Of a DNA stretch of 64,000 nucleotides, positions 41,760 through 50,962 are shown piece after piece (position 1 is the first letter of the stretch; each line of letters starts with the position of its first letter). The stretch lies in the NCBI GenBank assembly GCA_037965595.1, contig CP150183.1, positions 310,001 to 374,000 on the forward strand, read 5' to 3'. The position numbers and the translations under genes are program-made. Under the pieces are notes generated by a model. The model searched no databases. It was given only the letters and a program-made list of their open reading frames with translations, and was not told the DNA's origin. This DNA is from Alkalihalobacillus sp. FSL W8-0930. Its GTDB lineage: Bacteria; Bacillota; Bacilli; Bacillales; Bacillaceae_D.

Positions 41760-42932
41760 ATGCAGACAGATCTTAACAAACTAGTAGAGGGCATCACATT
41801 TCAAACGTTATCTAGGTTTTGGCCGGGCTTCTCTGTGCATGCTTTCACCATTTACGATGAGCATGATGCCTATCTCTTTCATCATCCTCTACACAAAAGG
41901 AATGGAACTCATGTGAAAAGGGATGATCAATTCAATGGCTGTACTGTTATTCTTTTTGATGAGCATCCTACTGCCATTGTCGATGTGAGGCTTTATCCGA
42001 ATGAGAAAAATCTTATGGCGATTCTTGTTCATGAACTTTTCCATGTTCATCAGCATGCTAATGCGGAAAATCGTTTTCCAAATGAAATGATAGGTATGTC
42101 GTACCCACTCTCTATTAAAAATATTGAGCTTCGTACAAGGGAACGCGTGGAATTAGATAAGGCACTAAAAGCAAAAGACACTGCTCTTACAGAATGGCAT
42201 TGTAAAAATTTTATAGAACTACGACTTACGCGTATGAATGATATGGAGGAATACGTGCGCTATGAGAACTTAGTAGAAGCAATCGAGGGGCCAGCTTGGT
42301 ATGTTGAATCCAAGGCATTGAGTTATTGGGATTCTGGTGGAACAACGACATTCTCATCACCTTTAACAAATGCAAAAGTAGCGACACAAGAAATAAGGAG
42401 AAGCTGTTACCACTCAGGGATGGCCATGTGTCTGCTTTTAGATGAGTTAAATCCAGATTGGAAAAAAGATCATTTTCAGTCTGGCAAAACGATGTTTGAT
42501 CAATTAATGGATTGCTTTGCTGGAACCTCTTTTAATAAGGATAGAGAAGAGCAAATAACACAACAATCAAAAGAGCTTTTTGTATTAACTCAACAGTTGA
42601 AACTAGGTGAGTTCAATGCGTTTGAGTTACAACAAGGGATTCATGTGTACATAAGTGGCGAGGTAACTATTAAAGAGTTCGACCCAATGAATGTCATTTG
42701 TTTAGGGCAAGAGCGATTGTATAAAACATTTATAAACGTATCTCTGAACGGAAGGAAATGTAGTATTCATCAACCTGTTCTTGTTGAATTACACAAAGAT
42801 CAGAAAAGAGTTAATGTGCTTCACCTTGTTGTAGAAAGTGCCCGTCAAACGAATGAAAATGAGTATGAACTTAAAGGAATTGGTGTTATGAAGGGACATT
42901 TTAAGAAGCAGGGTTTTTTCATTTATGTATAA
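41760..42932 (+). CDS. Predicted zincin metalloprotease-like protein, unknown family
   Basis: A 390-residue protein with no signal peptide or membrane segment. The motif LVHELFHVHQHAN (about residues 90-102) is an HExxH zinc site, and a later Glu in VEAIEGPAWYVESKAL (about 178-193) fits the gluzincin third ligand. I do not recognise the family. The C-terminal 120 residues are predicted as beta-rich and may be a separate domain. The ATG follows AAAAGGAGAGG, and a bidirectional terminator follows. Confidence 0.65.
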   Translation: MQTDLNKLVEGITFQTLSRFWPGFSVHAFTIYDEHDAYLFHHPLHKRNGTHVKRDDQFNGCTVILFDEHPTAIVDVRLYPNEKNLMAILVHELFHVHQHANAENRFPNEMIGMSYPLSIKNIELRTRERVELDKALKAKDTALTEWHCKNFIELRLTRMNDMEEYVRYENLVEAIEGPAWYVESKALSYWDSGGTTTFSSPLTNAKVATQEIRRSCYHSGMAMCLLLDELNPDWKKDHFQSGKTMFDQLMDCFAGTSFNKDREEQITQQSKELFVLTQQLKLGEFNAFELQQGIHVYISGEVTIKEFDPMNVICLGQERLYKTFINVSLNGRKCSIHQPVLVELHKDQKRVNVLHLVVESARQTNENEYELKGIGVMKGHFKKQGFFIYV

Positions 42933-42934
42933 AC

Positions 42935-42968
42935 AAAAGCAAGGTGACGACACGCCGCCTTGCTTTTT
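42935..42968. terminator. Bidirectional terminator
   Basis: AAAAGCAAGG pairs with CCTTGCTTTT, with a GC-rich inner part and flanking A and T runs. Confidence 0.85.
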
Positions 42969-42977
42969 CCTATTAAT

Positions 42978-43598
42978 CTAGTTATCCAAGGCCTCTACAA
43001 TCAAGTTCTGAACTCTACTATTTGATAACAATCCAATATGACTGACTCCTGTTACGTGAATGTTATTAGCTCCTGTAATACGAGAGAGACTGTTGGAAAC
43101 GATAAAATCAGAGCTACTATAGATCGATGTAAAGTCTACTCCTGCTGGTACAGAGCCTGCTCCTAAGCGGTTTGCTCCTCCTAAAGTGATTACTTTATCA
43201 ACCTGGTCCACACCACCTAGTTGAGTGAGATAACGGAGCGTATTAGATCCTCCCATACTATGAGCAATAATGTTGACCTCGTTTGCATCATAGTTTCTTA
43301 ATACATCGGTGATAAATTCTTGTAGCTGTCTGGAGTTTCGAAGGTTGTTTCCGGAGCGATCTGCGAAATCAATCGCATGTAAGTCTGCGCGGTCATATCC
43401 AACACTTCGTAATTTCCGTTCAATACTTGCAAAGTTATAGCCAGCCCCACCTATCCCATGAACCAACACAACCGGTTTTGTAAAATCAATTGCGGTTGTT
43501 TCTACCTCATCTTGTGCATGTGTAACAAGTGGCGTCCCCCATGATAGAGCGACAACAAGCATAGCAATCAGTGATAAACGAATACCTTTCATCAACAT
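42978..43598 (-). CDS. Secreted lipase, small LipA/EstA (lipase class 2) type
   Basis: A 206-residue exported alpha/beta hydrolase without lid, like B. subtilis LipA. A signal peptide (about 1-27, cut after THAQ) precedes PVVLVHGIGGAGYNF (oxyanion loop), IIAHSMGG with the nucleophile Ser in the Bacillus-type AxSxG pentapeptide, an Asp in YSSSDFIV, and His in VSHIGLLSN. It should hydrolyse short- to medium-chain esters outside the cell. I use the ATG at 43598 with AGGAGG upstream. Confidence 0.9.
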   Translation of the reverse strand: MLMKGIRLSLIAMLVVALSWGTPLVTHAQDEVETTAIDFTKPVVLVHGIGGAGYNFASIERKLRSVGYDRADLHAIDFADRSGNNLRNSRQLQEFITDVLRNYDANEVNIIAHSMGGSNTLRYLTQLGGVDQVDKVITLGGANRLGAGSVPAGVDFTSIYSSSDFIVSNSLSRITGANNIHVTGVSHIGLLSNSRVQNLIVEALDN

Positions 43599-43765
43599 CA
43601 AATTCCTCCTTATGAATCTATGATTTAAATTTACTCTATCATCACGTATTTTCCATTTCTATAGTTGGAGAGTTATCCCAATATTTACAGATCAATATAG
43701 TGGAAGGATTAGACGAACTTTAGACTTATTAAAAATTACACCTAAAATCAGATTGACCAAATTAA

Positions 43766-43779
43766 ATAAAGCGCTTACA
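43766..43779. promoter_or_regulatory. Probable cre site before the pectate lyase gene
   Basis: ATAAAGCGCTTACA matches the cre consensus at 12 of 14 positions, with the two mismatches at the left edge. The palindromic core AAAGCGCTT supports CcpA binding. Confidence 0.5.
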
Positions 43780-43821
43780 ATTTAATGTGTAATACATATA
43801 AACATACTGGGAGTTGATGTG

Positions 43822-46224
43822 ATGAAAGGTGTGTCGAGGATCGTTTTGTCATTTCTAGTCTTTATCTTAATGTTTAGTCATGCAGGGGTTAAAGCAGGGA
43901 ACGCTGCGGTTGTTGATCCAGAGGATTTAGTGTGGGAAAATATTACGTTTGGACAATCAACCGACCTTAATTTTGCAGCCAATACATTACCAGAAAAAGT
44001 TGGAGTAAACTATGCCGATCCTGAGAACCCTGGAACAATTGAGGGCGACATATTTATGGAGAGTCGTGGAGGGAAGTTAGCTCCTGGCCACGATGGACTT
44101 ACTTTTTATTATACAACCTTAGATGCGCGGGATACGAATTTTGTATTAGAAGCGGACCTTACATTTCACCAACTAGGGCCTGAGACAGGTGCAACTCCAA
44201 GTGGCCAAGAGGGCGGCGGAATCATGGTTCGTGATGTGAACGGAAGCCCTCGCCAGGATCCTATGATTGATGGATACGAGGAAGTTCCAGCAGCTTCAAA
44301 TTATGCGGCAGTCGGACTGATGCGTGGAGGAATTAGTGCCCTTGCACGAAAAGGTGTTGTAGAGCCTTGGGGGAATCCAGGTAGCACTTGGACAAATCAA
44401 GTCATCAAGGGTGTGCCGAATCTTCCAATGGATACGCCGGTTCGGTTAAAGCTCGAGCGAACGGATACAGATTTTATCATGACAGCGACATTCACTCACT
44501 TGGATGGGTCGCCTTCCTTTGAACAAAAGATACCGGGAGCTGACCTTGTTCAGCAAATGGATGAATCGAATATGCAGCTTGGCTTCTATGCCTCTCGTAA
44601 TGCAGCTTTGACCGTTAGTAATGCAGAGCTTTCATTAAGTGAGGCAAATACCGTGCCATCACCTGAAGTACCTGTAAAAGAACCAGATGTAGCCTTTCAC
44701 GTAGTATCACCTCAAGAATCTGGTTCAGATACGTATGAATTAAAATCAATGGCGAACTACGACGGGATTGTAACGATTCAAAAAGATGGAGAAGAGGTTG
44801 TGAAAGACGCAGCCGTTTCAGCAAATAAAGCCTATTCGTTTGAAACAAAGCTGCAGAATGAAAAGACAAACTTTACATTAGACTATACACCAACCGATGC
44901 TCCAACGGAACAAACCATCACCCAAGAGATCAACGTCACGAAACGAGTATTTAAAGGTGGACAAGGACTGTTCGTTTCACCAGATGGATCAAAGGATGCG
45001 AGTGGAAAAAAGAATGATCCGTTAGATCTGGAAACTGCCATCAAATACGTGAAGCCTGGCGAATCGATCTTCATGCGCGAAGGAACATACAAAAAAGCGA
45101 TCAACATCGCAAAACCGTATAGTGGAAAGGAAGGAAAGTTGAAGTCGCTTGTGCCGTATAAAGGCGAGACGGTAGTGTTTGATGGAGAGAACAGAGCTGG
45201 TAATCTAATTAGCTTAAATGCTGATTATTGGCATATTGCAGGATTTGAACTAACAAAAGCTACTGGAAATGGCATGAGAGTAAACGGAAGCCACAATCTA
45301 ATAGAATTAATGACATTTAGCTTTAATCAAAGTACAGGATTCCAAATCTCCGGAAGTGGAACGGATCCAGAGAAATGGCCACAACATAACTATATTCTTA
45401 ACAGCGTAGCTCATGACAATCGAGATGCATCTGATATTAATGCAGATGGGTTTGCTGCAAAGCTTGGAGTAGGAGAAGGAAACGTTTTCCAAGGGAATAT
45501 TGCACACAACAACATTGATGATGGCTGGGATCTATATAATCGTACGAATGAGGGTGCGAATAAACCAATTACAATGGATGGAAACATCTCCTATTCAAAT
45601 GGAAAATTGAGTGATGGGTATAACGAGGACGGCACTTCAGGAAGCGGTTTTAAAGTAGGTGGAGAAGGTCTTCCTGTGGCTCATATCGTGAAGAACAATC
45701 TAGCATTTGATAACAACATGGATGGCTTCACTGATAACTTTAACCCAGGGATGATCATGATGAAGAACAATACCTCCATTGATAACAAACGCTATAACTA
45801 TATCTTCCGTATCAATCCTTATTTCGAGCCTGAGGAACAGGGCATATTTACAAACAACTTGTCTATCTTTACAGATCCAGAGAATGCTCGAGCTGACTTT
45901 GTCTCAGGAAACGTAGACAAAACAAACTTCTTCTTTGATGGTGAGAAAACCGTGAACTCAGAAGGCATCGTCATTGATGAGACCCATTTCAAAAGCTTAA
46001 CTGTTCCAGAGCTTTACGAAAGAGATAAAAACGGAAACCTCATCTGGGGAGACTTTACGAAACTTTCAGACAGGAGTTCTCTCATTAAAGCAGGTGAAGG
46101 AGGCAGCTACGTTGGCGCAATTCCACCAACCAAGATCTCTAAAAACCCTTCGCCACCTAATCGACCAGTCACTCCACCCGGACCACCTGTCACCCCACCA
46201 GGATTAAAGGATAAAGGAAAATAA
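43822..46224 (+). CDS. Secreted PL9-family pectate lyase, multidomain
   Basis: An 800-residue exported enzyme. Signal peptide (about 1-26); an N-terminal concanavalin-like beta-sandwich (about 30-275); a short Ig-like spacer (about 285-375); then a PL9 right-handed beta-helix from LFVSPDGSKDASGKKNDP. The PL9 active-site block DNRDASDINADGFAAKLG contains the calcium-binding Asp residues and the catalytic-base Lys (about residue 547). The tail is proline-rich (PPNRPVTPPGPPVTPPG), perhaps a wall-spanning segment. It cleaves pectate by beta-elimination and complements the arabinan locus about 6 kb upstream. A cre-like site precedes it. Confidence 0.9.
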   Translation: MKGVSRIVLSFLVFILMFSHAGVKAGNAAVVDPEDLVWENITFGQSTDLNFAANTLPEKVGVNYADPENPGTIEGDIFMESRGGKLAPGHDGLTFYYTTLDARDTNFVLEADLTFHQLGPETGATPSGQEGGGIMVRDVNGSPRQDPMIDGYEEVPAASNYAAVGLMRGGISALARKGVVEPWGNPGSTWTNQVIKGVPNLPMDTPVRLKLERTDTDFIMTATFTHLDGSPSFEQKIPGADLVQQMDESNMQLGFYASRNAALTVSNAELSLSEANTVPSPEVPVKEPDVAFHVVSPQESGSDTYELKSMANYDGIVTIQKDGEEVVKDAAVSANKAYSFETKLQNEKTNFTLDYTPTDAPTEQTITQEINVTKRVFKGGQGLFVSPDGSKDASGKKNDPLDLETAIKYVKPGESIFMREGTYKKAINIAKPYSGKEGKLKSLVPYKGETVVFDGENRAGNLISLNADYWHIAGFELTKATGNGMRVNGSHNLIELMTFSFNQSTGFQISGSGTDPEKWPQHNYILNSVAHDNRDASDINADGFAAKLGVGEGNVFQGNIAHNNIDDGWDLYNRTNEGANKPITMDGNISYSNGKLSDGYNEDGTSGSGFKVGGEGLPVAHIVKNNLAFDNNMDGFTDNFNPGMIMMKNNTSIDNKRYNYIFRINPYFEPEEQGIFTNNLSIFTDPENARADFVSGNVDKTNFFFDGEKTVNSEGIVIDETHFKSLTVPELYERDKNGNLIWGDFTKLSDRSSLIKAGEGGSYVGAIPPTKISKNPSPPNRPVTPPGPPVTPPGLKDKGK

Positions 46225-46261
46225 GAACGAGAGCAGTGCCTTAGGAGGCGCTGCTTTTTTA

Positions 46262-46470
46262 GATGGGGAGTGAGATGAGCGGGAGTGAGGGTGAGGTGCG
46301 CGAGTGAGGAGGAAAGTGCGCGGGAATGAGGGCGAGGTGCGCGAGCGGAGAGGAAAGTGCGTGAGAATGATGGTGGGGTGCGCGAGTGAGGGAGAAAGTG
46401 CGCGGGAATGAAGGAGAGGTGCGCGAGTGGAGAGGAAAGTGCGCGGGAATGAGGGAGAGGTGGGAGGAAA
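46262..46470 (+). repeat. Family C tandem repeat array (GTGCGCG), locus 2
   Basis: About ten units that alternate GTGCGCGAGNGGAGAGGAAA-type (20 bp) and GTGCGCGGGAATGAGGGNGA-type (21 bp) half-units, the same 41-bp dimer as at 37573. It begins 38 bases behind the pectate lyase stop and ends 50 bases before the TPR gene. Confidence 0.87.
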
Positions 46471-46518
46471 TGAGAGGTGAAGAGTAGAAGGAGTATCAGA
46501 CTTAGGAGGAATGTTAAC

Positions 46519-47112
46519 GTGGATGATGGATATAAGTTGTACCAACAGCTACAAAACGAAGTGACCGGACTGCAGTCATTTATCTCGTTTGATAGGAATC
46601 ACTATTTGCGGGAGTTTTGCTCTAAACCTGAGAGATTAATGGATGTCATTCAGATTGGTGAAGACTGCCTGAGGCATTTACATTCAGATGATCGGTCGGA
46701 CCGTCTGCAAGATCTCATTTATGGCATTTTGGGGAACCTTTATAGAATGAATAATCAACCGGTTAAGGCGATAGAGTATCTAGAGCGGTGTGTAATGAAA
46801 GCCGTACATATAAAGGATTTGAAAAGAGAAGCAATTAGCTCCATTCGATTGGCAGAGGCACTAAAATATGCAGAACGTCATCATGATTCCCTTGGAAAAT
46901 TATCGCGCGCAGAAGAGATCTGTCGGGCACATTCGTTTGAGAGCATCTTAGATTTTGTTCTGCAGCATAAAGGAAAATGCTTTGCGGAGATGGGGAGGAT
47001 GGATGAAGCAAGTGCTAGCTTGGACGAAGCTCTGGAGATCCGTATCAGGAAGAAGGATCCGTCATTAATCGAGTCAACCAAGCTGGCGCGTGAATGCTTG
47101 TTAGGAGTGTAG
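46519..47112 (+). CDS. TPR-repeat protein
   Basis: A 197-residue helical protein with three or so tetratricopeptide-like repeats: GILGNLYRMNNQPVKAIEYL, AISSIRLAEALKYAERHHDS and HKGKCFAEMGRMDEASASLD. I chose the GTG at 46519 since AGGAGG lies eight bases before it. The N-terminal third is less regular. It may be a relative of the Rap/Rgg-type TPR proteins in fold only; no output domain is present. The VOC gene follows. Confidence 0.65.
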   Translation: MDDGYKLYQQLQNEVTGLQSFISFDRNHYLREFCSKPERLMDVIQIGEDCLRHLHSDDRSDRLQDLIYGILGNLYRMNNQPVKAIEYLERCVMKAVHIKDLKREAISSIRLAEALKYAERHHDSLGKLSRAEEICRAHSFESILDFVLQHKGKCFAEMGRMDEASASLDEALEIRIRKKDPSLIESTKLARECLLGV

Positions 47113-47165
47113 TTGGGTACCAAAGGCTACGGTTTAAAAGGGAGAGTGAAGAGGAGGAAATCAAT

Positions 47166-47516
47166 GTGATAAATGGATTAACGATTCAACTGAAGGTGTC
47201 TAGCTATGAGGAAGGATTAAACTGGTACAAAATGCTTCTGAACCGGGAGCCGGATTTTGTTCCCCATGAACATTTTGCTGAGTGGGAATTGGTCAAGGGA
47301 GCATGGCTACAAATCGCTAAAGGCGAGCCTGCTAAACAAGGTGGACCGCTTCGATTGGGAGTGCATGATATCTATGAAGAACGAGGACGGTTGATGCGAG
47401 AGTTGGATATTGAGATCGAAGAAGTGCAGACACGTGAAGGAGTTCCAGCAGCCTGGTGTACATTTGAAGATCCATTTGGGAACAGGATCGGGTTGTATCA
47501 GGAATTGGGGGAGTAG
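47166..47516 (+). CDS. Glyoxalase/VOC-superfamily protein
   Basis: A 116-residue protein of the vicinal-oxygen-chelate fold. The start at GTG 47166 is set by GAGGAGG just upstream. It opens LTIQLKVSSYEEGLNWYKMLL and closes WCTFEDPFGNRIGLYQ, which is the usual VOC C-terminal strand with the Asp-Pro-Phe-Gly-Asn turn. The substrate is unknown. It follows the TPR gene and may be cotranscribed with it. Confidence 0.8.
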   Translation: MINGLTIQLKVSSYEEGLNWYKMLLNREPDFVPHEHFAEWELVKGAWLQIAKGEPAKQGGPLRLGVHDIYEERGRLMRELDIEIEEVQTREGVPAAWCTFEDPFGNRIGLYQELGE

Positions 47517-47534
47517 ATCTGTGTGAGTGAAGGG

Positions 47535-47800
47535 GCGTGGTGCAGGTCCCGCTGCTCAAAAATAGGGGAAATGTGCAAAAAGCCGGCCTCACTGCTCAAA
47601 AATAGAGGAAATGCGCAAAAAACAGGCCACGCTGCTCAAAAATAGAAGAAATGCGCAAAAAACAGGTCCCACTGCTCAAAAAAAGAGAAAATGCGCAAAA
47701 CCGAAACCTCCTCGCTCAAAAACAGAAGAAATGCGCAAAACCAAGGCCCTTTCCCACTCACAAACAGAAAAATCCACAAAACCCTCCCCGCGCCCAACAA
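47535..47800 (+). repeat. Family D tandem repeat array (GCTCAAAAAT / GCGCAAAAAAC)
   Basis: About five 40-bp dimers of two half-units: GCTCAAAAATAGANGAAAT (19 bp) and GCGCAAAAAACAGGYCNCRCT-type (21 bp). It starts 18 bases behind the VOC stop and decays toward the convergent ypmS gene. The bases up to 47855 are C-rich and continue as weak remnants. Confidence 0.87.
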
Positions 47801-47855
47801 AAAAAAGCCCGCTCCCCCAACTCACAGCTAGGGGAACGCGCCACTCAATCATATT

Positions 47856-48491
47856 CTACTCTATCGGCTCTGCTGATTCGATACCTAACGTACGGTACGG
47901 CACGATGATTTTAAATGCGAGGTCATCTTCTTCTAGATTAATCCGCTCGACCTCGACTTGGAAGTTGCTACGGATATCCATATCGGTGACGGCTACGTAG
48001 ATTTCCTCTTCCTCTGGATTAACGGTAACCCATGGCGGCATTGGGAGGTAACGGTCTAGGTACTCCATGATTTTTTGATTAGGGAGTTCGAGTAATCCTA
48101 AGGAAATGGATTCTTGTCTTAGGATCAAATCTCCGTTGTCTTGCACAACTGGCTCAAAGCGGACGGATAGTGGGAGCGTTGTTGAGAAAACGGGTAGCTC
48201 TCCAATTAGATGAATATCTTCGTCAATTTCCAGTCGGTAGTTATGATCGGTTCCTTCTAAAAACTGGTCAATGTACGCGTTGGACAGATCGTTTATGTTT
48301 TGTTTGGTTGTTTGCACGATGAATTCGGAGCTTCGTCCTGGGTCATTGCTGTCGTCATACATATAATTGACGCTTGAGATCGGCCAGAAGATAAAGGTAC
48401 AAATGGTTGCGATCACGGCAATATTTAGGATTAGTAGCCCAACAAACCACCTTTTCCAATTTGTCGGTTTTTTATGTTCTTTTGTTTTCAT
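47856..48491 (-). CDS. ypmS: YpmS-like membrane-anchored protein (DUF2140)
   Basis: A 211-residue protein with one N-terminal membrane anchor (WFVGLLILNIAVIATICTFIFW) and an extracytoplasmic beta-rich domain; ends TLGIESAEPIE. It matches YpmS (DUF2140) of Bacillus and lies directly behind the ypmR homologue, as in B. subtilis. The function is not established. I use the ATG at 48491; the reading frame runs further upstream into ypmR. The stop is close to a repeat array. Confidence 0.85.
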   Translation of the reverse strand: MKTKEHKKPTNWKRWFVGLLILNIAVIATICTFIFWPISSVNYMYDDSNDPGRSSEFIVQTTKQNINDLSNAYIDQFLEGTDHNYRLEIDEDIHLIGELPVFSTTLPLSVRFEPVVQDNGDLILRQESISLGLLELPNQKIMEYLDRYLPMPPWVTVNPEEEEIYVAVTDMDIRSNFQVEVERINLEEDDLAFKIIVPYRTLGIESAEPIE

Positions 48492-48495
48492 AGAC

Positions 48496-49404
48496 TCATC
48501 CTTCGTCTTCACTTAAATAATCGAGCACACGTTGTGCCATGAGTTTATAGCCGGCGTCATTTGGATGGAAGCGATCCTCGGCTAGTAGATCTGTTTCCGT
48601 ATCTTCAAATATATCTTCCGTTGGGACAAAGAAAATCTCGTCATTTTCCTCCGCGTATTCTTCTGTTTCGTTGTTCCAGTCTGTAAGAATTTCGCCAAGT
48701 TCCTCGACATCTCCAAAGTACTGCAGATACGGGTTATAGATGCCTAGCAGATAGATATCTGCATTTGGATTCAACTCAAAAATGGTGTCTGTAATTTCGG
48801 TAAGACGTTCGGCATATAGTTCGCGCTCTATATCAAAAGGTTCCAATTTTAAATCGGTCACATTTTCTCGTAACACTTTCATAATGTCGTTTGCACCGAT
48901 GGTCACAAGGACAATATCGGATTGTTGAATGGATTCTTCTACTTCAGGCAGGCTTAATCGTTCAAGCATTTGGCCAGAACGGTTCCCTCTTTTTCCAAAA
49001 TTGTTGACCGTAACAAGCTGTTCTGATTGATTGATGGACCGATCAAGAATGCCGACGTATCCACCTTCTTCATTCACAGCGCCGACTCCTTGCGTTAACG
49101 AATCGCCAATCGCTGTAATCTTTGTTTCCCTATTTGAAAAGAATTGAATCGTATTTTGTGCAGCTTTTACAATGAAATCAGAGAACGGAGAGGGTTGAGA
49201 TTCTTCTTCCTCGGTTGCTTCCTCTTCCGCGGGTTCCTCTAATTCCTCGGGAGGCTCCTCTACTGAATCAGGCTCAGTTGTTTCTTCATTATCTACAATG
49301 GTTACTTCTTGAAAGGATGGTTTTGTCTGAGTGGACTGGTGAATATAAAAGCCTATACCAATGGCAATCAGCAAGCTAATAAATAGTATCAATGGTTTTT
49401 TCAT
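48496..49404 (-). CDS. ypmR: YpmR-like SGNH/GDSL hydrolase
   Basis: A 302-residue exported or membrane-anchored esterase-like protein. An N-terminal hydrophobic segment (about 5-19) is followed by a long acidic stretch of Glu/Pro (about 38-70), then the SGNH domain: IGDSLTQGVG (Ser), NNFGKRG, ITIGAND-type block (VTIGANDIM) and DRFHPNDAGY (Asp-His). Resembles YpmR of Bacillus, a lipase/acylhydrolase acting outside the membrane. Its operon partner is ypmS. Confidence 0.9.
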   Translation of the reverse strand: MKKPLILFISLLIAIGIGFYIHQSTQTKPSFQEVTIVDNEETTEPDSVEEPPEELEEPAEEEATEEEESQPSPFSDFIVKAAQNTIQFFSNRETKITAIGDSLTQGVGAVNEEGGYVGILDRSINQSEQLVTVNNFGKRGNRSGQMLERLSLPEVEESIQQSDIVLVTIGANDIMKVLRENVTDLKLEPFDIERELYAERLTEITDTIFELNPNADIYLLGIYNPYLQYFGDVEELGEILTDWNNETEEYAEENDEIFFVPTEDIFEDTETDLLAEDRFHPNDAGYKLMAQRVLDYLSEDEG

Positions 49405-49636
49405 TTTTTATCACACCTAGGTCGAGGGTTATGGGTTATAAAGTTCCTAATAATCTATTGTATATGAGAGTGTAGCAGACAATCAATGATTTCAAAGATT
49501 GATAATCTTGGAAGAGATTAGAGGGTTTATTCCATTCCTATTCTTACTAAGGGAGAAATATCCTACTTCTCGGAGGTTTAAACCTTTAGATGAACGGTAA
49601 AAGACGATTATGAATGATTGAGGAGGAGACAGACAG

Positions 49637-50623
49637 ATGAATCAGAACAATGAACTACTTACTCATAAAATAGGACTTGGCACAGCGCCACTTGGTAATA
49701 TGTTTCGTGAAGTACCCGAGGAAGAAGCCAAAGCAACGATTGAAGCAGCCTGGGATGCGGGAATTCGTTACTATGACACAGCTCCCTTTTATGGTGCAGG
49801 TTTAGCGGAGCTTCGCTTAGGAAACTTCCTTTCTAAACGCAATCGAGATGATTTTGTGTTAAGTACAAAGGTTGGTCGAGTGATTGAAGATGAGACAGAA
49901 GAAAAAGAAGGACTTTTCGCAAATGGTCGAACCAATAAGGTAACTACAGACTATTCAGCAGAAGCCACTCATGCCTCCATTGATCAAAGCCTGCAAAGAC
50001 TGCAAACCAATCGTATTGATTTTGTGTTTGTACACGATCTATCGCCTGACTATCACGGGGATGAGTGGATCGCTAAGTTTGAAGAAGCACGAACGGGAGC
50101 CTTCCGTGTTCTTGACGACTTAAAAGAACAAGGTGTGATCAAAGGATGGGGACTTGGCGTAAACACAACGATCCCAATCGAGCTTGCGTTGCAACTGGAA
50201 GAAGTGCATCCAACCATTAGCTTACAAGCCACTCAATACACACTTCTTGACCACGAAGACACCTTGCGCCGAATGATGCCTGAGGTTGAACAATCAAACG
50301 CGAGCATTGTTGTAGGTGCACCGTATAGCTCGGGAGCCCTGCTTGGCGGGGATAACTATAACTACGGCGATATCCCGCAAGACGTTCAAACGAAAATTAA
50401 CAGCCTAAAAGAGGTGGCAGAATCTCATGGTGTCAGCTTAAAAGCCGCCGCCCTGCAGTTTTCATTAGCGCATCCAGCCGTTGCAGCAGTTATACCAGGC
50501 TCAACAAGACCAGATCGCATCGAGGAAGATCTCAATGCCTTGCAAGAAAAAATTCCAGAAGCATTCTGGCAGGAATTAATTGAAAAACAACTCATTTCAG
50601 CGGTGGCGCCGTTGCCGTTGTAA
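49637..50623 (+). CDS. Aldo/keto reductase (D-threo-aldose dehydrogenase type)
   Basis: A 328-residue (beta/alpha)8 oxidoreductase. It opens LTHKIGLGTAPLGNMF and carries Asp and Tyr in RYYDTAPFYGAGLAE, Lys in VLSTKVGRV and His in DFVFVHDLSP, the AKR catalytic tetrad. The sequence is closest to the D-threo-aldose 1-dehydrogenase/pyridoxal-dehydrogenase-like subgroup. It uses NAD(P)(H) in the cytoplasm; sugar specificity is unknown. GAGGAGG precedes the ATG, and a terminator follows. Confidence 0.88.
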   Translation: MNQNNELLTHKIGLGTAPLGNMFREVPEEEAKATIEAAWDAGIRYYDTAPFYGAGLAELRLGNFLSKRNRDDFVLSTKVGRVIEDETEEKEGLFANGRTNKVTTDYSAEATHASIDQSLQRLQTNRIDFVFVHDLSPDYHGDEWIAKFEEARTGAFRVLDDLKEQGVIKGWGLGVNTTIPIELALQLEEVHPTISLQATQYTLLDHEDTLRRMMPEVEQSNASIVVGAPYSSGALLGGDNYNYGDIPQDVQTKINSLKEVAESHGVSLKAAALQFSLAHPAVAAVIPGSTRPDRIEEDLNALQEKIPEAFWQELIEKQLISAVAPLPL

Positions 50624-50626
50624 TGG

Positions 50627-50663
50627 AAAAAGACATCTAGCGTACATGCTGGATGTCTTTTTT
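50627..50663 (+). terminator. Terminator after the aldo/keto reductase gene
   Basis: AAAAAGACATCTAGC pairs with GCTGGATGTCTTTTT, with a short loop and T tail. Confidence 0.85.
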
Positions 50664-50726
50664 AGATTAAGTTCCAAATATCGGGGTAAATGGTATACAA
50701 CAAACAAAACAGGAGGTGCATTGCTT

Positions 50727-50921
50727 ATGGGATCAATCATACGCCAGGCATTAGTCGCTACCCTTGTGGTCGCCTCAATTACAGGTTTGTTTAGCTTCAT
50801 CATCAGAGGTTATCTTGAATGGATGGATGTGATCAACTCCGCAATTGGTACATTTATTATCTGGGCTATCTTCTTTCCACTTGTGAATAAGTATTGGGGA
50901 AGGGGCGAGGCGGAGGGATAA
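50727..50921 (+). CDS. Small two-helix membrane protein
   Basis: A 64-residue protein with hydrophobic helices at about 8-26 and 35-52 and a short charged tail (NKYWGRGEAEG). AGGAGG lies ten bases before the ATG at 50727; an in-frame TTG at 50721 is an alternative. No family recognised. Confidence 0.6.
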   Translation: MGSIIRQALVATLVVASITGLFSFIIRGYLEWMDVINSAIGTFIIWAIFFPLVNKYWGRGEAEG

Positions 50922-50962
50922 TCTAGTATACTTTAAAGATCTCAATTAATAAGGAGCCGCCC

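Noticed and set aside
46204-46545. Minus-strand frame with repeated PRTFLSTRAPLLHSRA-like text
   Set aside because: Antisense of the family C array; repeat artefact.
47611-48000. Lys-rich open frames over the family D array
   Set aside because: Repeat-derived low-complexity translation without ribosome site; it runs into the antisense of ypmS.
50580-50726. Longer N-terminus for the 64-residue membrane protein
   Set aside because: It would overlap the aldo/keto reductase end and run through its terminator. AGGAGG at 50711 marks the real start near 50727.
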